In this document: one piece after another, positions 47,839 through 57,117 of the stretch
Position numbering within the stretch: the first letter of the stretch is position 1
Layout: each line of letters begins with the position of its first letter
From: Seonamhaeicola sp.
GTDB lineage: Bacteria > Bacteroidota > Bacteroidia > Flavobacteriales > Flavobacteriaceae
Assembly: GCF_028281565.1 (NCBI RefSeq)
Contig: NZ_JANQJQ010000043.1
Location: 248,001 to 312,000, forward strand
Length of the DNA: 64,000 nt
Direction: 5' to 3'
Program-made: the position numbers and the translations under genes
The notes under the pieces: generated by a model
What the model was told of the DNA's origin: nothing
Database searches by the model: none
Seen by the model: only the letters and a program-made list of their open reading frames with translations

Positions 47839-47847
47839 CCTCTCACA
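47839..47847 (+). promoter_or_regulatory. CCTCTCACA leader motif before the STN receptor
   Basis: The 9-mer CCTCTCACA is followed by ATG and a tiny open frame (MQTFPPF, stop at 47870). The same 9-mer ends immediately before or 2 bp before the ATG of the thioredoxin-fold genes at 57118 and 63529. Here it lies ~70 bp upstream of the receptor ATG. It may be a leader or translation element. Function unknown. Confidence 0.35.
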
Positions 47848-47917
47848 ATGCAAACCTTTCCTCCCTTTTAGTGAATAATTAATTAAAACAATGTTTAACT
47901 AACTAACACACAAATTT

Positions 47918-50900
47918 ATGGAAATTAAGTTAACCAAAACACTTTTCTGTAAACGAAAAGTGGTACTGAACTTCATTATGAGAACATTTATATTTTTGTT
48001 TTGTGCTGCAGTTTTCGGATTCACTCCTAAGAATTCATTCTCTCAAAATGTCAAGATTGTAGTAGACAAAAATAAAACCGTTACGGTTGATGAAGTTTTT
48101 AACCTCATTAAAAAACAGACGGAATACACCTTCTTTTACAGAGCCGATTTATTTAAAGACCATCCAAAGGTGGAGTTAAGAAAAGGTGTAATATCTGCTA
48201 CGGAATTACTACAAAAAAGCATCAGGATTAAAGACTTTAATTTTGATTTCGCAGATGATAATACCATTACCATTTCAAAAAAAGAAAAAACCGATGAACC
48301 GGCTCAGGATACTTTTACCATTACAGGTACGGTAACAGATGAGTTAGGCGGGCCACTGGCGGGAGCTACTGTATATGTAACGTCTAATAACATAGAGGAA
48401 AGTAATCCAGATAATATATCTCCCGATTTTTTAATTAGAGGAACACATACGGATTTTGATGGTAATTTTACTTTAGAAGTATCATTAAACTACTACCTGG
48501 TTGTGTCTTTTATTGGTTTTGAGTTTACCTCTCAACAAATAACCACTAAGCAGGAGTCTTATAAAATTGTTTTAAAAGAAAGCGTCAATACACTTGATGA
48601 AGTGGTGATTTCGGGTATTACCAGAACTCAAAAAGCACGCTCATCCGCGGCAGCTTCAAAAATTACAAAAGAGAATATCTCAAGACAGGTTACGACCAAT
48701 TTAGATGATAAGTTAGAAGGATTATCGCCCGGGCTTACACTTAATACTGTAACCAGTGATGGCGGGCAAGCCAGGTTAGAATTAGTGCTTAGGGGTATAA
48801 GTACGTTTAATGAACCGGGGCAGGAATTCGATCCCATTCTTGGAGAGATAAATAGAATTAACAGACAGCCTCTTATTATTTTAGACGGATTCCCCTATGA
48901 AGGCCCGTTCAATGATATTGATGCCGAAACTATTGAAACCATAGACATTTTAAGAGATGCCGCAGCAACAGCTATTTGGGGTGTGCGGGCAGCTAACGGA
49001 GTTTTGGTAATCACTACTAAAAGAGGACGCATTGGTAAGCCACGCATTAGTTTTAAATCTAATTTAACCTTTGGTACCAAACAGGACTTAGACAAGTTTG
49101 GTTTGGCTTCGGCATCAGAAACCATTAAGATTTTAAACGCTTTTCAGGAGTTAGAGCCTACCAGTTTTAGTAATAGAGCCAACTCAGCTGTTAACGGTTT
49201 CACCCTTTCAAGTCAATATACTCAGTTAAGTGTATTTGAAGAAATATGGGCACAGTTTTATGCAGGAAGTATAGATGAAACCCAAAGAGACGCACAATTG
49301 GCTATGTTAGGGCAAAGAAATGTGTTGCCGCAATTTGAAGATGCGTTTATTAGAGGAGGAACTGTCTATCAAAATTCCCTAAATATAAACGGCGGTGGTT
49401 TTGGTACGCGCTATAACTTTACCGCCACGCATACAAAAGAGGAGCGACCTGCTGTTGGTGATAATTTTGAAAGGCTAAACTTAGCGCTTACAACAGATAT
49501 GATCGTTAATGAGAAACTAAAAGCCGTATTGGATGTTAGTTTGGCAAATACAGTTACCAGAGATAACGGAATAGGTGTTTCAGACTTGTATTCCAATGGT
49601 ACCGGTCCAGGTATTAATATGTTTGATAATTTAGTTGATAGCAACGGAAATGCTTTGCCTATTTTAGACGTTTTTTCCGATAATTTAGATGGGTTTTTAA
49701 CCAATGGATTTGAAGACATATCTTATAGTCCGATTACTGACAGGCGTTTAAGAAATAACGAAACAAGAGGGTTTAATTTGCGCTTGGCAGCCGGTATTAA
49801 CTATAAATTCTTCGATTGGTTATCGGCCGATTTAAAATATCAATATAACCGTATCTCTGAAACAGTCAACAATGTAAGAGTTGCCGACCTGTACAGAGTT
49901 AGAAGAGCCAACAATAGTTATATTACAGGTTTAGATACCGGTAACGGCGTGACCAGAGGGGTGCCTTATGGTGGTACTTTAGAAAGAAGAGAGCAATTAA
50001 TTGCCAACGATGTCTTTAGAGGTACACTAAATTTTAATAAAACCTATGGGGGAGAGCATTTTGTAACTGCTTTGGCTGGTATGGAAGTGTCCCAAAATAG
50101 CTTGACTGTAGATCAACAACAGTTTTTTGGGTATGATGATACTACCGGCTTATACGATGTGAATTTCCACCCGGGTGGATTTGGTCAATTTGGTTCGGTA
50201 CCCGGAGCTATTTTATTTGGTTCTGTTTCTAATAGTAACTTATATACACCGGAAATAATCAGCAGGGTAATTTCATCATTTGCCAATGTGGGGTATACTT
50301 ATAAAGACCGATATAACTTTGAAGCTTCGGGTAAAATAGATCAGTCGTCCACATTTGGTTTAGGAAAGCGATTAAGTAAGCCATTACTTTGGGCAACCGG
50401 TGCGAGCTGGAACATTCATAATGAAGATTTCTTTAATTCGGCATGGGTTAATCAGTTAAAATTAAGACTATCCTATGGTAAAAACGGGAACCTGAGAAGA
50501 GGATTAACAGCAATAACTACCATCAGATATAGCGTTGACAGATTAAATAATGAACCGGATGCGCTTATAGATAATCCCGGTAACCCGGATATCACTTTTG
50601 AGCAAACCACTACCAAGAATTTAGGATTGGATTTCCGTATTTTCAATAATCTGGCGGGAAGCATTGATGTTTATGATAAATCTTCAACAGATCTTCTAAC
50701 CTTAAAAAATATAAATTCAACGCTGGGTCAGACTGACCGTTTTGGAGAAGCCGTATTTACTAATAATGGCGAAATCTCTAATAAGGGGTTTGAACTTGCT
50801 TTGGCATCAGATATTATCCAAACAGATAATTTTAACTGGAACGCTAATTTTAATATCAGCCACAATAGAAATAAAGTGGTGTCCTACGGATTTATTCCGG

Positions 50901-51685
50901 AAACAGATGCCAGTGGCTATATGTTTGATGTAGATGGAGACAGAACACAAATTGTTGGGCATCCGGTTAGTTCAGCAGCCCGATATCGTTGGGCAGGGTT
51001 AGATAGTGAAGGAAACCCACAGGTCTTTAATGACAATAATGAGCCTATTGGCTATTTGGCTACTCCTGATGAGCTACCTACAATTGCAGGATTAGAGGTT
51101 ACCAAACCTTTTATCGCGCCAACATTTGGAGGATTAACCAATAGATTGACCTATAAGAATTTAACATTGTCATTTTTAATGACCTTTAAATTTGGTCATG
51201 TGTTCCAGGAATCTCTTAGAAATAAATACCCTTACACCGGAGCTAATTTTTCACACGCGTTCCACAGGGATATTGCCAATGCCTGGGAAAATCCCGGAGA
51301 TGAGGCATTTACGGATATTCCGGCAATACCAAGAACAGCAAGCACATTTTTCAGTGAAGGTGAGACAGGATTTGATAGAAGGGATTTATTTGAAAGAGCT
51401 AATATAGGCATTTTAGACGCCAGCCATATTCGTCTTAGAGATATAACCCTAAATTACAATATGGGAAGTGAAGGTGTGAAAAAGTTAGGGTTTGAAGCCA
51501 TTAACTTTACATTTCAGGCTAGAAACCTAGGATTATTATGGACAGCAAATGATAAGGATATAGATCCCGAATCTGTACCTTTTTCAGGACGGGCTATTAC
51601 TTTTGCAGGAAGTTTTCCGTCAGCCTACAGGCCGGGAATCAGAGTTCCGGTATCATTTGTGTTCAGCGCACAGTTTAACTTCTAA
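47918..51685 (+). CDS. SusC-type TonB-dependent receptor with STN signalling domain
   Basis: Outer-membrane transporter of 1255 aa. After the signal region (MRTFIFLFCAAVFGF, preceded by a 20-residue basic extension) lies an STN domain (~42-118: VDEVFNLIKKQTEYTFFYRADLF), which contacts the FecR protein across the periplasm. Next are a carboxypeptidase-regulatory-like domain (FTITGTVTDELGGPLAGATVYV, ~130-215), the plug (DEVVISGITRTQKARSSAAASK; PLIILDGFPYEG; ATAIWGVRAANGVLVITTKRG) and a barrel ending in FSAQFNF. It is coupled to the SusD lipoprotein encoded 11 bp downstream. The plug-region TonB box reads VVISGI rather than the usual VVVIGYG. The ligand is unknown; no glycosidase gene follows. 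Confidence 0.95.
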   Translation: MEIKLTKTLFCKRKVVLNFIMRTFIFLFCAAVFGFTPKNSFSQNVKIVVDKNKTVTVDEVFNLIKKQTEYTFFYRADLFKDHPKVELRKGVISATELLQKSIRIKDFNFDFADDNTITISKKEKTDEPAQDTFTITGTVTDELGGPLAGATVYVTSNNIEESNPDNISPDFLIRGTHTDFDGNFTLEVSLNYYLVVSFIGFEFTSQQITTKQESYKIVLKESVNTLDEVVISGITRTQKARSSAAASKITKENISRQVTTNLDDKLEGLSPGLTLNTVTSDGGQARLELVLRGISTFNEPGQEFDPILGEINRINRQPLIILDGFPYEGPFNDIDAETIETIDILRDAAATAIWGVRAANGVLVITTKRGRIGKPRISFKSNLTFGTKQDLDKFGLASASETIKILNAFQELEPTSFSNRANSAVNGFTLSSQYTQLSVFEEIWAQFYAGSIDETQRDAQLAMLGQRNVLPQFEDAFIRGGTVYQNSLNINGGGFGTRYNFTATHTKEERPAVGDNFERLNLALTTDMIVNEKLKAVLDVSLANTVTRDNGIGVSDLYSNGTGPGINMFDNLVDSNGNALPILDVFSDNLDGFLTNGFEDISYSPITDRRLRNNETRGFNLRLAAGINYKFFDWLSADLKYQYNRISETVNNVRVADLYRVRRANNSYITGLDTGNGVTRGVPYGGTLERREQLIANDVFRGTLNFNKTYGGEHFVTALAGMEVSQNSLTVDQQQFFGYDDTTGLYDVNFHPGGFGQFGSVPGAILFGSVSNSNLYTPEIISRVISSFANVGYTYKDRYNFEASGKIDQSSTFGLGKRLSKPLLWATGASWNIHNEDFFNSAWVNQLKLRLSYGKNGNLRRGLTAITTIRYSVDRLNNEPDALIDNPGNPDITFEQTTTKNLGLDFRIFNNLAGSIDVYDKSSTDLLTLKNINSTLGQTDRFGEAVFTNNGEISNKGFELALASDIIQTDNFNWNANFNISHNRNKVVSYGFIPETDASGYMFDVDGDRTQIVGHPVSSAARYRWAGLDSEGNPQVFNDNNEPIGYLATPDELPTIAGLEVTKPFIAPTFGGLTNRLTYKNLTLSFLMTFKFGHVFQESLRNKYPYTGANFSHAFHRDIANAWENPGDEAFTDIPAIPRTASTFFSEGETGFDRRDLFERANIGILDASHIRLRDITLNYNMGSEGVKKLGFEAINFTFQARNLGLLWTANDKDIDPESVPFSGRAITFAGSFPSAYRPGIRVPVSFVFSAQFNF

Positions 51686-51696
51686 AATCAAAGACC

Positions 51697-53118
51697 ATGA
51701 AAATATTAAAATATATAGTGATCATATTAGTTGCAGGCGGACTACATTCCTGTGATGATTATGTAGATATAACTCCCAGGGGTAATGCCATTGCGCAGTC
51801 ACTTGATGATATTGATCTGTTACTAAACAATGCCACTTCTTTTGGGGGCGATGGTTTGGCTCAGGCATTCAGATATGAAATACCGATAGTTGTGAATGAT
51901 AACATTGAAATGAGGGCTCAGGATATCAGTAGCATTGAGAGCGGTTTTAGTGCGGCACTGGCCAGAATTTACAGATTAGAACCGGTATTTTATTCAACCC
52001 AGGAAAATGATGAGTTGTGGAGAGAGACCTATAAAAAAATAGGTACTATGAATTACGTGTTGCAACTTCTCGAAGATCTTAATGAAGATTCGGAAGATAA
52101 GGATCATTTTAAAGGTGAGGCATTGACCAGAAGGGCCTTTTACTATTTCTTACTGGTAAATGTGTACGGGCAGCATTATGGACTTCCTAATGCCTCAGAA
52201 TCTGGATCTGGCGTCCCTATAGTTACTGTTTATGGAGATGAAAATGTAGCTATTGACAGAAAATCTGTAGATGAGGTTTATATCTTTATTTTAAATGATT
52301 TACAAGAGGCCTTGTCTCTGCTAAGAGATAATAGACGAAATGGATCCAGAATTAATAAACCGGCTGCACACGGTTTGTTAGCAAGGGTGCACTTACATAT
52401 GGGAGATTATGATGAGGCATTGGATAATGCTGATTTGGCCTTAACTTTTAATTCGAACCTGATGAATTACGCGACGTTTCCGGCAGATTTTTTCGGAAAC
52501 ATAGCTCCGCCTAATGGCCTGGATAATCCAGAACATATTCTATTGGGAGAAGCTCGGGTTACCTCTGCATTTACTGAAAGTTTTTCACGTGTAGTTTTTG
52601 GGAGGTTTTCCCCAGAACTTGCGGCATTATACGATCAAGCGAATGATTTGAGAATAAAGGTGCCGGGAACTGACTTCGTTGACGGAAGTTATGTTTACGG
52701 ACTTTTTAACAGCTTTTCTTTACAACATGCTGTGGGTATAACGGTTCCGGAACTAATGCTTATCAGAGCCGAGGTCTTTGCACGTTCAGGAGATATTACG
52801 GGAGCATTAGATGAACTTAATGCCTTAAGAGCAAATAGATTTGATGCTGATTTTGTTGTAACAGACGGGCATTTATTAACGGCATCAGATCAAGCTGAGG
52901 CTTTGGCTCATGTCATTGATGAACGCAGACGAGAATTTCATGTTAACGGTATGAGATTCTTCGATATAAAACGCCTGAACGCTCTGGATAATGCAGGTAT
53001 TAGCCTTACAAGAGGTTCTGTAACCTATTCGCCAAATGGAGCAAATTGGGCAGTACCGTTAAGCCCTAATGTTATCAATAACAGCAACGGGCAAATATCT
53101 CAAAATCCAAGAGAATAA
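51697..53118 (+). CDS. SusD-like outer-membrane lipoprotein
   Basis: Surface lipoprotein of 473 aa and partner of the STN-type SusC. The lipobox is LHSC (C19). SusD-type features: TMNYVLQLLEDLNE, ALTRRAFYYFLLVNVYGQHYG, RINKPAAHGLLARVHLHMGDYDEALDNADLAL (TPR-like, residues ~225-255), TVPELMLIRAEVFARSGDITGALDELNALR and ERRREFHVNGMRFFDIKRLN. Peptide-importing RagB relatives share this fold, so a non-sugar ligand is possible. A strong terminator follows 9 bp after the stop. Confidence 0.94.
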   Translation: MKILKYIVIILVAGGLHSCDDYVDITPRGNAIAQSLDDIDLLLNNATSFGGDGLAQAFRYEIPIVVNDNIEMRAQDISSIESGFSAALARIYRLEPVFYSTQENDELWRETYKKIGTMNYVLQLLEDLNEDSEDKDHFKGEALTRRAFYYFLLVNVYGQHYGLPNASESGSGVPIVTVYGDENVAIDRKSVDEVYIFILNDLQEALSLLRDNRRNGSRINKPAAHGLLARVHLHMGDYDEALDNADLALTFNSNLMNYATFPADFFGNIAPPNGLDNPEHILLGEARVTSAFTESFSRVVFGRFSPELAALYDQANDLRIKVPGTDFVDGSYVYGLFNSFSLQHAVGITVPELMLIRAEVFARSGDITGALDELNALRANRFDADFVVTDGHLLTASDQAEALAHVIDERRREFHVNGMRFFDIKRLNALDNAGISLTRGSVTYSPNGANWAVPLSPNVINNSNGQISQNPRE

Positions 53119-53127
53119 TTAATAAAT

Positions 53128-53160
53128 AAAAGAGTTGCTCATTTTTTGAGTAACTCTTTT
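53128..53160. terminator. Intrinsic terminator after susC/susD
   Basis: A 13-bp stem, AAAAGAGTTGCTC with GAGTAACTCTTTT (one G-T wobble), around a 7-base loop. The A-run and U-run at the stem base make it work in either direction. It separates the receptor operon from the thioredoxin genes, which therefore need their own promoter or read-through. Confidence 0.8.
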
Positions 53161-53279
53161 ATTATTGGTTTACAAACTAACTAACCCATTTTTAACTCAG
53201 GCTTATATAACTAACCAAATCAAGTAAACCTTGCATTGTGGTACAGGAAAATCTATATCTAAACTTTAAATATTTTAAG

Positions 53280-53789
53280 ATGAACAAAACAGCCTTTTTA
53301 ACCTTTTCTGGAGTAATAATGCTTTTACTCATGTCTTTTACTTCAGTTCAAGCTCAAACCAAAGTAGAAATCGGTAAAGCAGCCCCAGGTTTTGAATTAC
53401 AAGCTTCAGATGGTAAAACCTATAAACTTTCAGATTTTAAAGGAAACCTGGTAGTACTGGATTTTTGGGCTATGTGGTGTGGACCCTGTAAAAAGAAAAT
53501 GCCAAAAATTCAGGAATTGAAAGATAAGTACGGAGACAAAGGCGTGGAAGTTATAAGCCTTTTAACCATGAATGCCGGTGCCGAAGAACGTGCTGAAAAT
53601 TACTTTAAAGAAAAAGGATATTCTTTGAAATTACTTTTCGGAGATAACGAACTGGTGAAAAATTATGATTTAAAATTTTTGCCAACCGTAACAGTGATTG
53701 ATAAAAAAGGTGTGGTGTTGTACCATTCCACAACATTCAATCCAAACGAATACGAAGATATTGTTAAACTAATTCATGCTAATAAATAA
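53280..53789 (+). CDS. TlpA-type thioredoxin-like protein
   Basis: Exported thiol-disulfide protein of 169 aa. The ATG at 53280 is preferred over a GTG at 53238, since it starts a clean signal peptide (MLLLMSFTSVQAQ). The TlpA/AhpC-type fold follows: GKAAPGFELQASDGKTYKLSDFKG is split over two strands, and the active site is W66-C67-G-P-C70. FLPTVTVIDKKG holds the cis-proline. It likely reduces or isomerises disulfides in the periplasm. The next gene starts 7 bp after its stop, so they are co-transcribed. Confidence 0.92.
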   Translation: MNKTAFLTFSGVIMLLLMSFTSVQAQTKVEIGKAAPGFELQASDGKTYKLSDFKGNLVVLDFWAMWCGPCKKKMPKIQELKDKYGDKGVEVISLLTMNAGAEERAENYFKEKGYSLKLLFGDNELVKNYDLKFLPTVTVIDKKGVVLYHSTTFNPNEYEDIVKLIHANK

Positions 53790-53796
53790 TATACAG

Positions 53797-55773
53797 ATGA
53801 AACTTTATTGCACATTAATTAGCCTTTTATTAGCTTCTGCGGTTTTTGCGCAAAACCCTGATGAAGACAAGATAAAGACGACCAATTTTATAAAGTTCAA
53901 GGAATTGGTAAGTACTAAAATTCCCGGAGCGGTTACGTTCTCGCAACCGGAATTAATTACGGGAACCAAACAGGAAATAAGAACCGAAAAACACGGTTTG
54001 ATCTATCCGGTATTTTTTGATTGGAATAAGGACGGCAAAAAAGACCTGATGCTCGGAGAGTTTGAAACCGGTGAAACCGGTTCAAATATTAAGGTTTATT
54101 TAAACCGGGGATCTAACAAAAACCCTAAATATACCGGCGAGTATTTTTATGCCACTGATGTAAAAGGCGATACCATTACCAATTACCAATGGTGTTGTAT
54201 CGGGATCCATCCGCGTATTGTAGATTTAGACCAGGATGGTTATGAAGATATTCTGTCAGGGCAATATAATCCGGGAGCTATCTCATGGTGGCGTGGGTCA
54301 AAAGACGGCTTTTTACCACGTCAGTTTGTGGAGCAGGAAGGTTATGTTGAAGGCGCTCGCCTGTCTCAAAGTGATTCCCCATGGTTAACAACGTCAAACT
54401 CCTATTGGAACTATACCACCTCTGATTTTGCAGATTTTAACGGAGACGGACTACTGGATCTTTTTGTAGGAGGTTCAGGTGATATGCGCGTGGCCCTAAA
54501 TGAAGGCACTAAAGAAAAGCCCAAGTTTGGATATAGAAACTATTTACATCATGTAGATGGCGGCATTCTTGAAGTAAAACGCCCGTCTCAGGAGACTATT
54601 AATGAACAAGCAAAATATGGAAGATACTTGGGGTTAGCAGGTGTTTGGAAAACCTATATAAAACCTGTTGACTGGGATAAAGATGGTGTATTAGACTTAT
54701 TGGTGACTTACGAGTATAAAAAGAAATATCACAACGCTATAGAGTTTTACCGTGGTGTACAAACCGATAAGGGCTTGCGCTTTGAAAGAAGACAACCTTT
54801 GGTTACAGCTAAAGGCGGTTCCAAAGCGTTTCCCGGAGTCCAGCCTATGATCACGTTGATAGATTATAATGACGATGGTGTTGAGGATATTGTTTTCGGA
54901 TTATCAATCCCAACAATCAACGGTTTTGAAGTAGCTGATGAAATAGCCTGGGCATGGGCAGGTGACTTGGAAATTGAAATGCCAGGGAAAGATGCCGGTA
55001 GGCAACTAAAATATTCTGGCGGTTTAGAAGGTGTTAAGAAAAAATTAGAAGATCCTGTTCAAGGTCCTATGTTCAGAAGAATGATGCTCGGTAAATTGGA
55101 TGACCTGAAATATTTGACCATGCGTCACAGAGGCTATGTGTTTGTTATGTATGGCAAAAAAGCTACAGATAAGGCGGTTGCCAAGAAGGATGTGGTTGCG
55201 GCAGAAGCGGAGAAAAGAAAAATTATTCCCAATGAAACGGTTAAAACCGGTAATGTTGACGGACCGGTAGGTTATAAAGTAAAAGGGCCGGAACGCATGA
55301 CCTGGCGTGGCGAGTACACCTTGGAAGCATCTGTTAGTTTTGATAAGGGATGGCACGGGTATGTAGATAATGTAAAAAATAAAAAAGACGGATTTATCCC
55401 AACAACCGTAAAGTTTGAATTACCGCAATGGTTAGAACCTGTAGGAGAGGTGGAAGCACCGGCCGTTTCGTATAAAGGGCTGGCAGAGGTATATAAAGAG
55501 ACAGTTACTTTTAAGCAGAAAGTTAAAATGAAACGTTTTATGCCGAATGTGCCCAGACCGGAAAGGATTGACCTGGATTCGGCTACTGAGGAAGAAAAAG
55601 CTGCATATGAAAAGCAAATGGATGTTTTTCGTGAAGCATTTGCAAAGTTACCACGTACACCAAATGAATTTGATGTCAATGTGAAAGTGAAATGGCAAAC
55701 CTGTGATGACAACATTTGCCTGCCACCAAAAGAAGTCAATGAAGCCATCACGGTAAGCGTACAAGGATTTTAA
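53797..55773 (+). CDS. VCBS/FG-GAP repeat protein fused to a DsbD-alpha-like domain
   Basis: An exported 658-aa two-part protein. The ATG at 53797 (signal MKLYCTLISLLLASAVFAQ) is preferred over one at 53776 that overlaps the thioredoxin gene. Residues ~60-460 contain calcium-loop VCBS repeats (DWNKDGKKDLMLGEF, DLDQDGYEDILSGQY, DFNGDGLLDLFVGG, DWDKDGVLDLL, DYNDDGVEDIVFG), expected to form a beta-propeller. A vicinal C133-C134 pair sits in QWCCIG. Residues ~500-658 resemble the N-terminal domain of DsbD, with C-x4-C in TCDDNICLPP. The first part is homologous to the protein at 61606 and the second to the protein at 63044, which are separate genes there. Probable role: a redox-active surface or periplasmic protein; not assigned. 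Confidence 0.8.
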   Translation: MKLYCTLISLLLASAVFAQNPDEDKIKTTNFIKFKELVSTKIPGAVTFSQPELITGTKQEIRTEKHGLIYPVFFDWNKDGKKDLMLGEFETGETGSNIKVYLNRGSNKNPKYTGEYFYATDVKGDTITNYQWCCIGIHPRIVDLDQDGYEDILSGQYNPGAISWWRGSKDGFLPRQFVEQEGYVEGARLSQSDSPWLTTSNSYWNYTTSDFADFNGDGLLDLFVGGSGDMRVALNEGTKEKPKFGYRNYLHHVDGGILEVKRPSQETINEQAKYGRYLGLAGVWKTYIKPVDWDKDGVLDLLVTYEYKKKYHNAIEFYRGVQTDKGLRFERRQPLVTAKGGSKAFPGVQPMITLIDYNDDGVEDIVFGLSIPTINGFEVADEIAWAWAGDLEIEMPGKDAGRQLKYSGGLEGVKKKLEDPVQGPMFRRMMLGKLDDLKYLTMRHRGYVFVMYGKKATDKAVAKKDVVAAEAEKRKIIPNETVKTGNVDGPVGYKVKGPERMTWRGEYTLEASVSFDKGWHGYVDNVKNKKDGFIPTTVKFELPQWLEPVGEVEAPAVSYKGLAEVYKETVTFKQKVKMKRFMPNVPRPERIDLDSATEEEKAAYEKQMDVFREAFAKLPRTPNEFDVNVKVKWQTCDDNICLPPKEVNEAITVSVQGF

Positions 55774-55786
55774 AAAGATTAAAACA

Positions 55787-57022
55787 ATGAAAAATATAGT
55801 AACAATAATTAGTTTAATACTCCTTTTAGCCAGTTGCAACAAACCTATTGCGTTAGACGACCCCAACGTTGAAGGAACCGGACCAGGCGCTCTGGCGGTC
55901 ATAGAAAAGGCAGAAGCTGCTTTAGCAGGAATCACGTCAATTTCAGCCGAGATTGAAGCAACCAAAGATTCCGATATGTATGGTTTTGAAAAGACTTATG
56001 AAGGTACTCTAAAAGCTGAATTTTCAGGAGAACCGGGAGGTTTGGGAAATCGTTGGTTTGAAACAAAACAATCGGCTAAGGGAAGAGATAAACACATTCG
56101 TGGTGTGGTGACAAAAGAAGGCTTAAAAGAATTACACTTATTAAAAAAGAAAGTAATTAAAGGTGATGAAAATGCCTCTTCTGCAGCGTGGATAGCTACT
56201 GCTTTTTATTCAGTTTATGGAGATGAAACTTTTTTTACTGGATTAAAGGATTATACAAAAAGACATTTTTATAAACAACACCCACAAAAACAAAATGTGT
56301 TTTTAGAAACCATTGAAACCGTACATGGAAAAGAGTGTTATGTAATTCAGGCTTATAATCCGGATTATGACCAACTAAAATTTAGATATTACTTTGGAGT
56401 AAAAGATGGATTGTATTATGGAAACTCTACTGAAGTTGATGGTGAAGATGGGAACCAGATTTCAAAAACATTCATTAAAGAATTGATCCTTAATGAAGCA
56501 TTACCAGAGTTTGATGTAAAGGTTCCTGAGGATTTCGCTGTAGAGATGTGGGTAGCACCCTGGGACCAAAAAAGTATGGAAGTTGGTATGCAGGCTCATG
56601 ACTGGACTTTAGAAAATGCCAATGGAGGTAAGCAAACCCTATCAAAAGAATATGCTGAAAATGTAGTGTTGCTTGATTTTTGGGCCACCTGGTGCGGGCC
56701 TTGTAAAGCTAAAATGCCGTTCATTCAAAAAATGCATGAAACCTATAAAGACCAGGGATTAAAAGTGATTAGCGTATTGTCGGGCGATGTTGGTCATGAA
56801 AAAGAAGCGGCAGCTTATGTCAAAAAGTACAAGTATACTTTCGATTTGGTATTTGGCAATAATGAGCTTTCCGAAAAATACAAAATTCGTTTCCTTCCAA
56901 CGGTCATGATGGTTGATCATACCGGAAAGATCATTCATTTCAGGGACACACCCGGAGTAAATGATAACATTGACGAAAAAGTAGAGCTGGAAGACGCGAT
57001 AAAAAAAGCCCTGAAACTTTAG
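55787..57022 (+). CDS. Thioredoxin-domain lipoprotein with N-terminal beta domain
   Basis: Lipoprotein of 411 aa (lipobox LLASC, C17). Residues ~30-250 form a beta-rich domain of the DUF2092/LolA-like type, possibly a hydrophobic-ligand carrier fold (SISAEIEATKDSDMYGFEKTY, YYFGVKDGLYYGNSTEVDG). Residues ~265-411 are a TlpA-like thioredoxin with W302-C303-G-P-C306 and cis-proline in FLPTVMMVDHTG. It follows the VCBS fusion by 13 bp. The combination of an outer-membrane-type lipoprotein carrier fold with a thioredoxin domain suggests a surface-exposed or periplasmic reductase for the VCBS or DsbD-alpha cysteines. Confidence 0.82.
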   Translation: MKNIVTIISLILLLASCNKPIALDDPNVEGTGPGALAVIEKAEAALAGITSISAEIEATKDSDMYGFEKTYEGTLKAEFSGEPGGLGNRWFETKQSAKGRDKHIRGVVTKEGLKELHLLKKKVIKGDENASSAAWIATAFYSVYGDETFFTGLKDYTKRHFYKQHPQKQNVFLETIETVHGKECYVIQAYNPDYDQLKFRYYFGVKDGLYYGNSTEVDGEDGNQISKTFIKELILNEALPEFDVKVPEDFAVEMWVAPWDQKSMEVGMQAHDWTLENANGGKQTLSKEYAENVVLLDFWATWCGPCKAKMPFIQKMHETYKDQGLKVISVLSGDVGHEKEAAAYVKKYKYTFDLVFGNNELSEKYKIRFLPTVMMVDHTGKIIHFRDTPGVNDNIDEKVELEDAIKKALKL

Positions 57023-57106
57023 CATTTTTTTAAGATTTGGGCAGTAGTGTATTTTCATAAAAGTACTGTCTTAGTAATAGAACAAGTAATTAACTAACTA
57101 ATAAAT

Positions 57107-57115
57107 CCTCTCACA
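57107..57115 (+). promoter_or_regulatory. CCTCTCACA leader motif before thioredoxin-fold gene
   Basis: The 9-mer CCTCTCACA ends 2 bp before the ATG at 57118 and is preceded by TAACTAACTAATAAA. The same motif, with a similar TAACTAA context, precedes the paralogue at 63529. It may be a translation or leader signal kept during gene duplication. Confidence 0.4.
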
Positions 57116-57117
57116 GT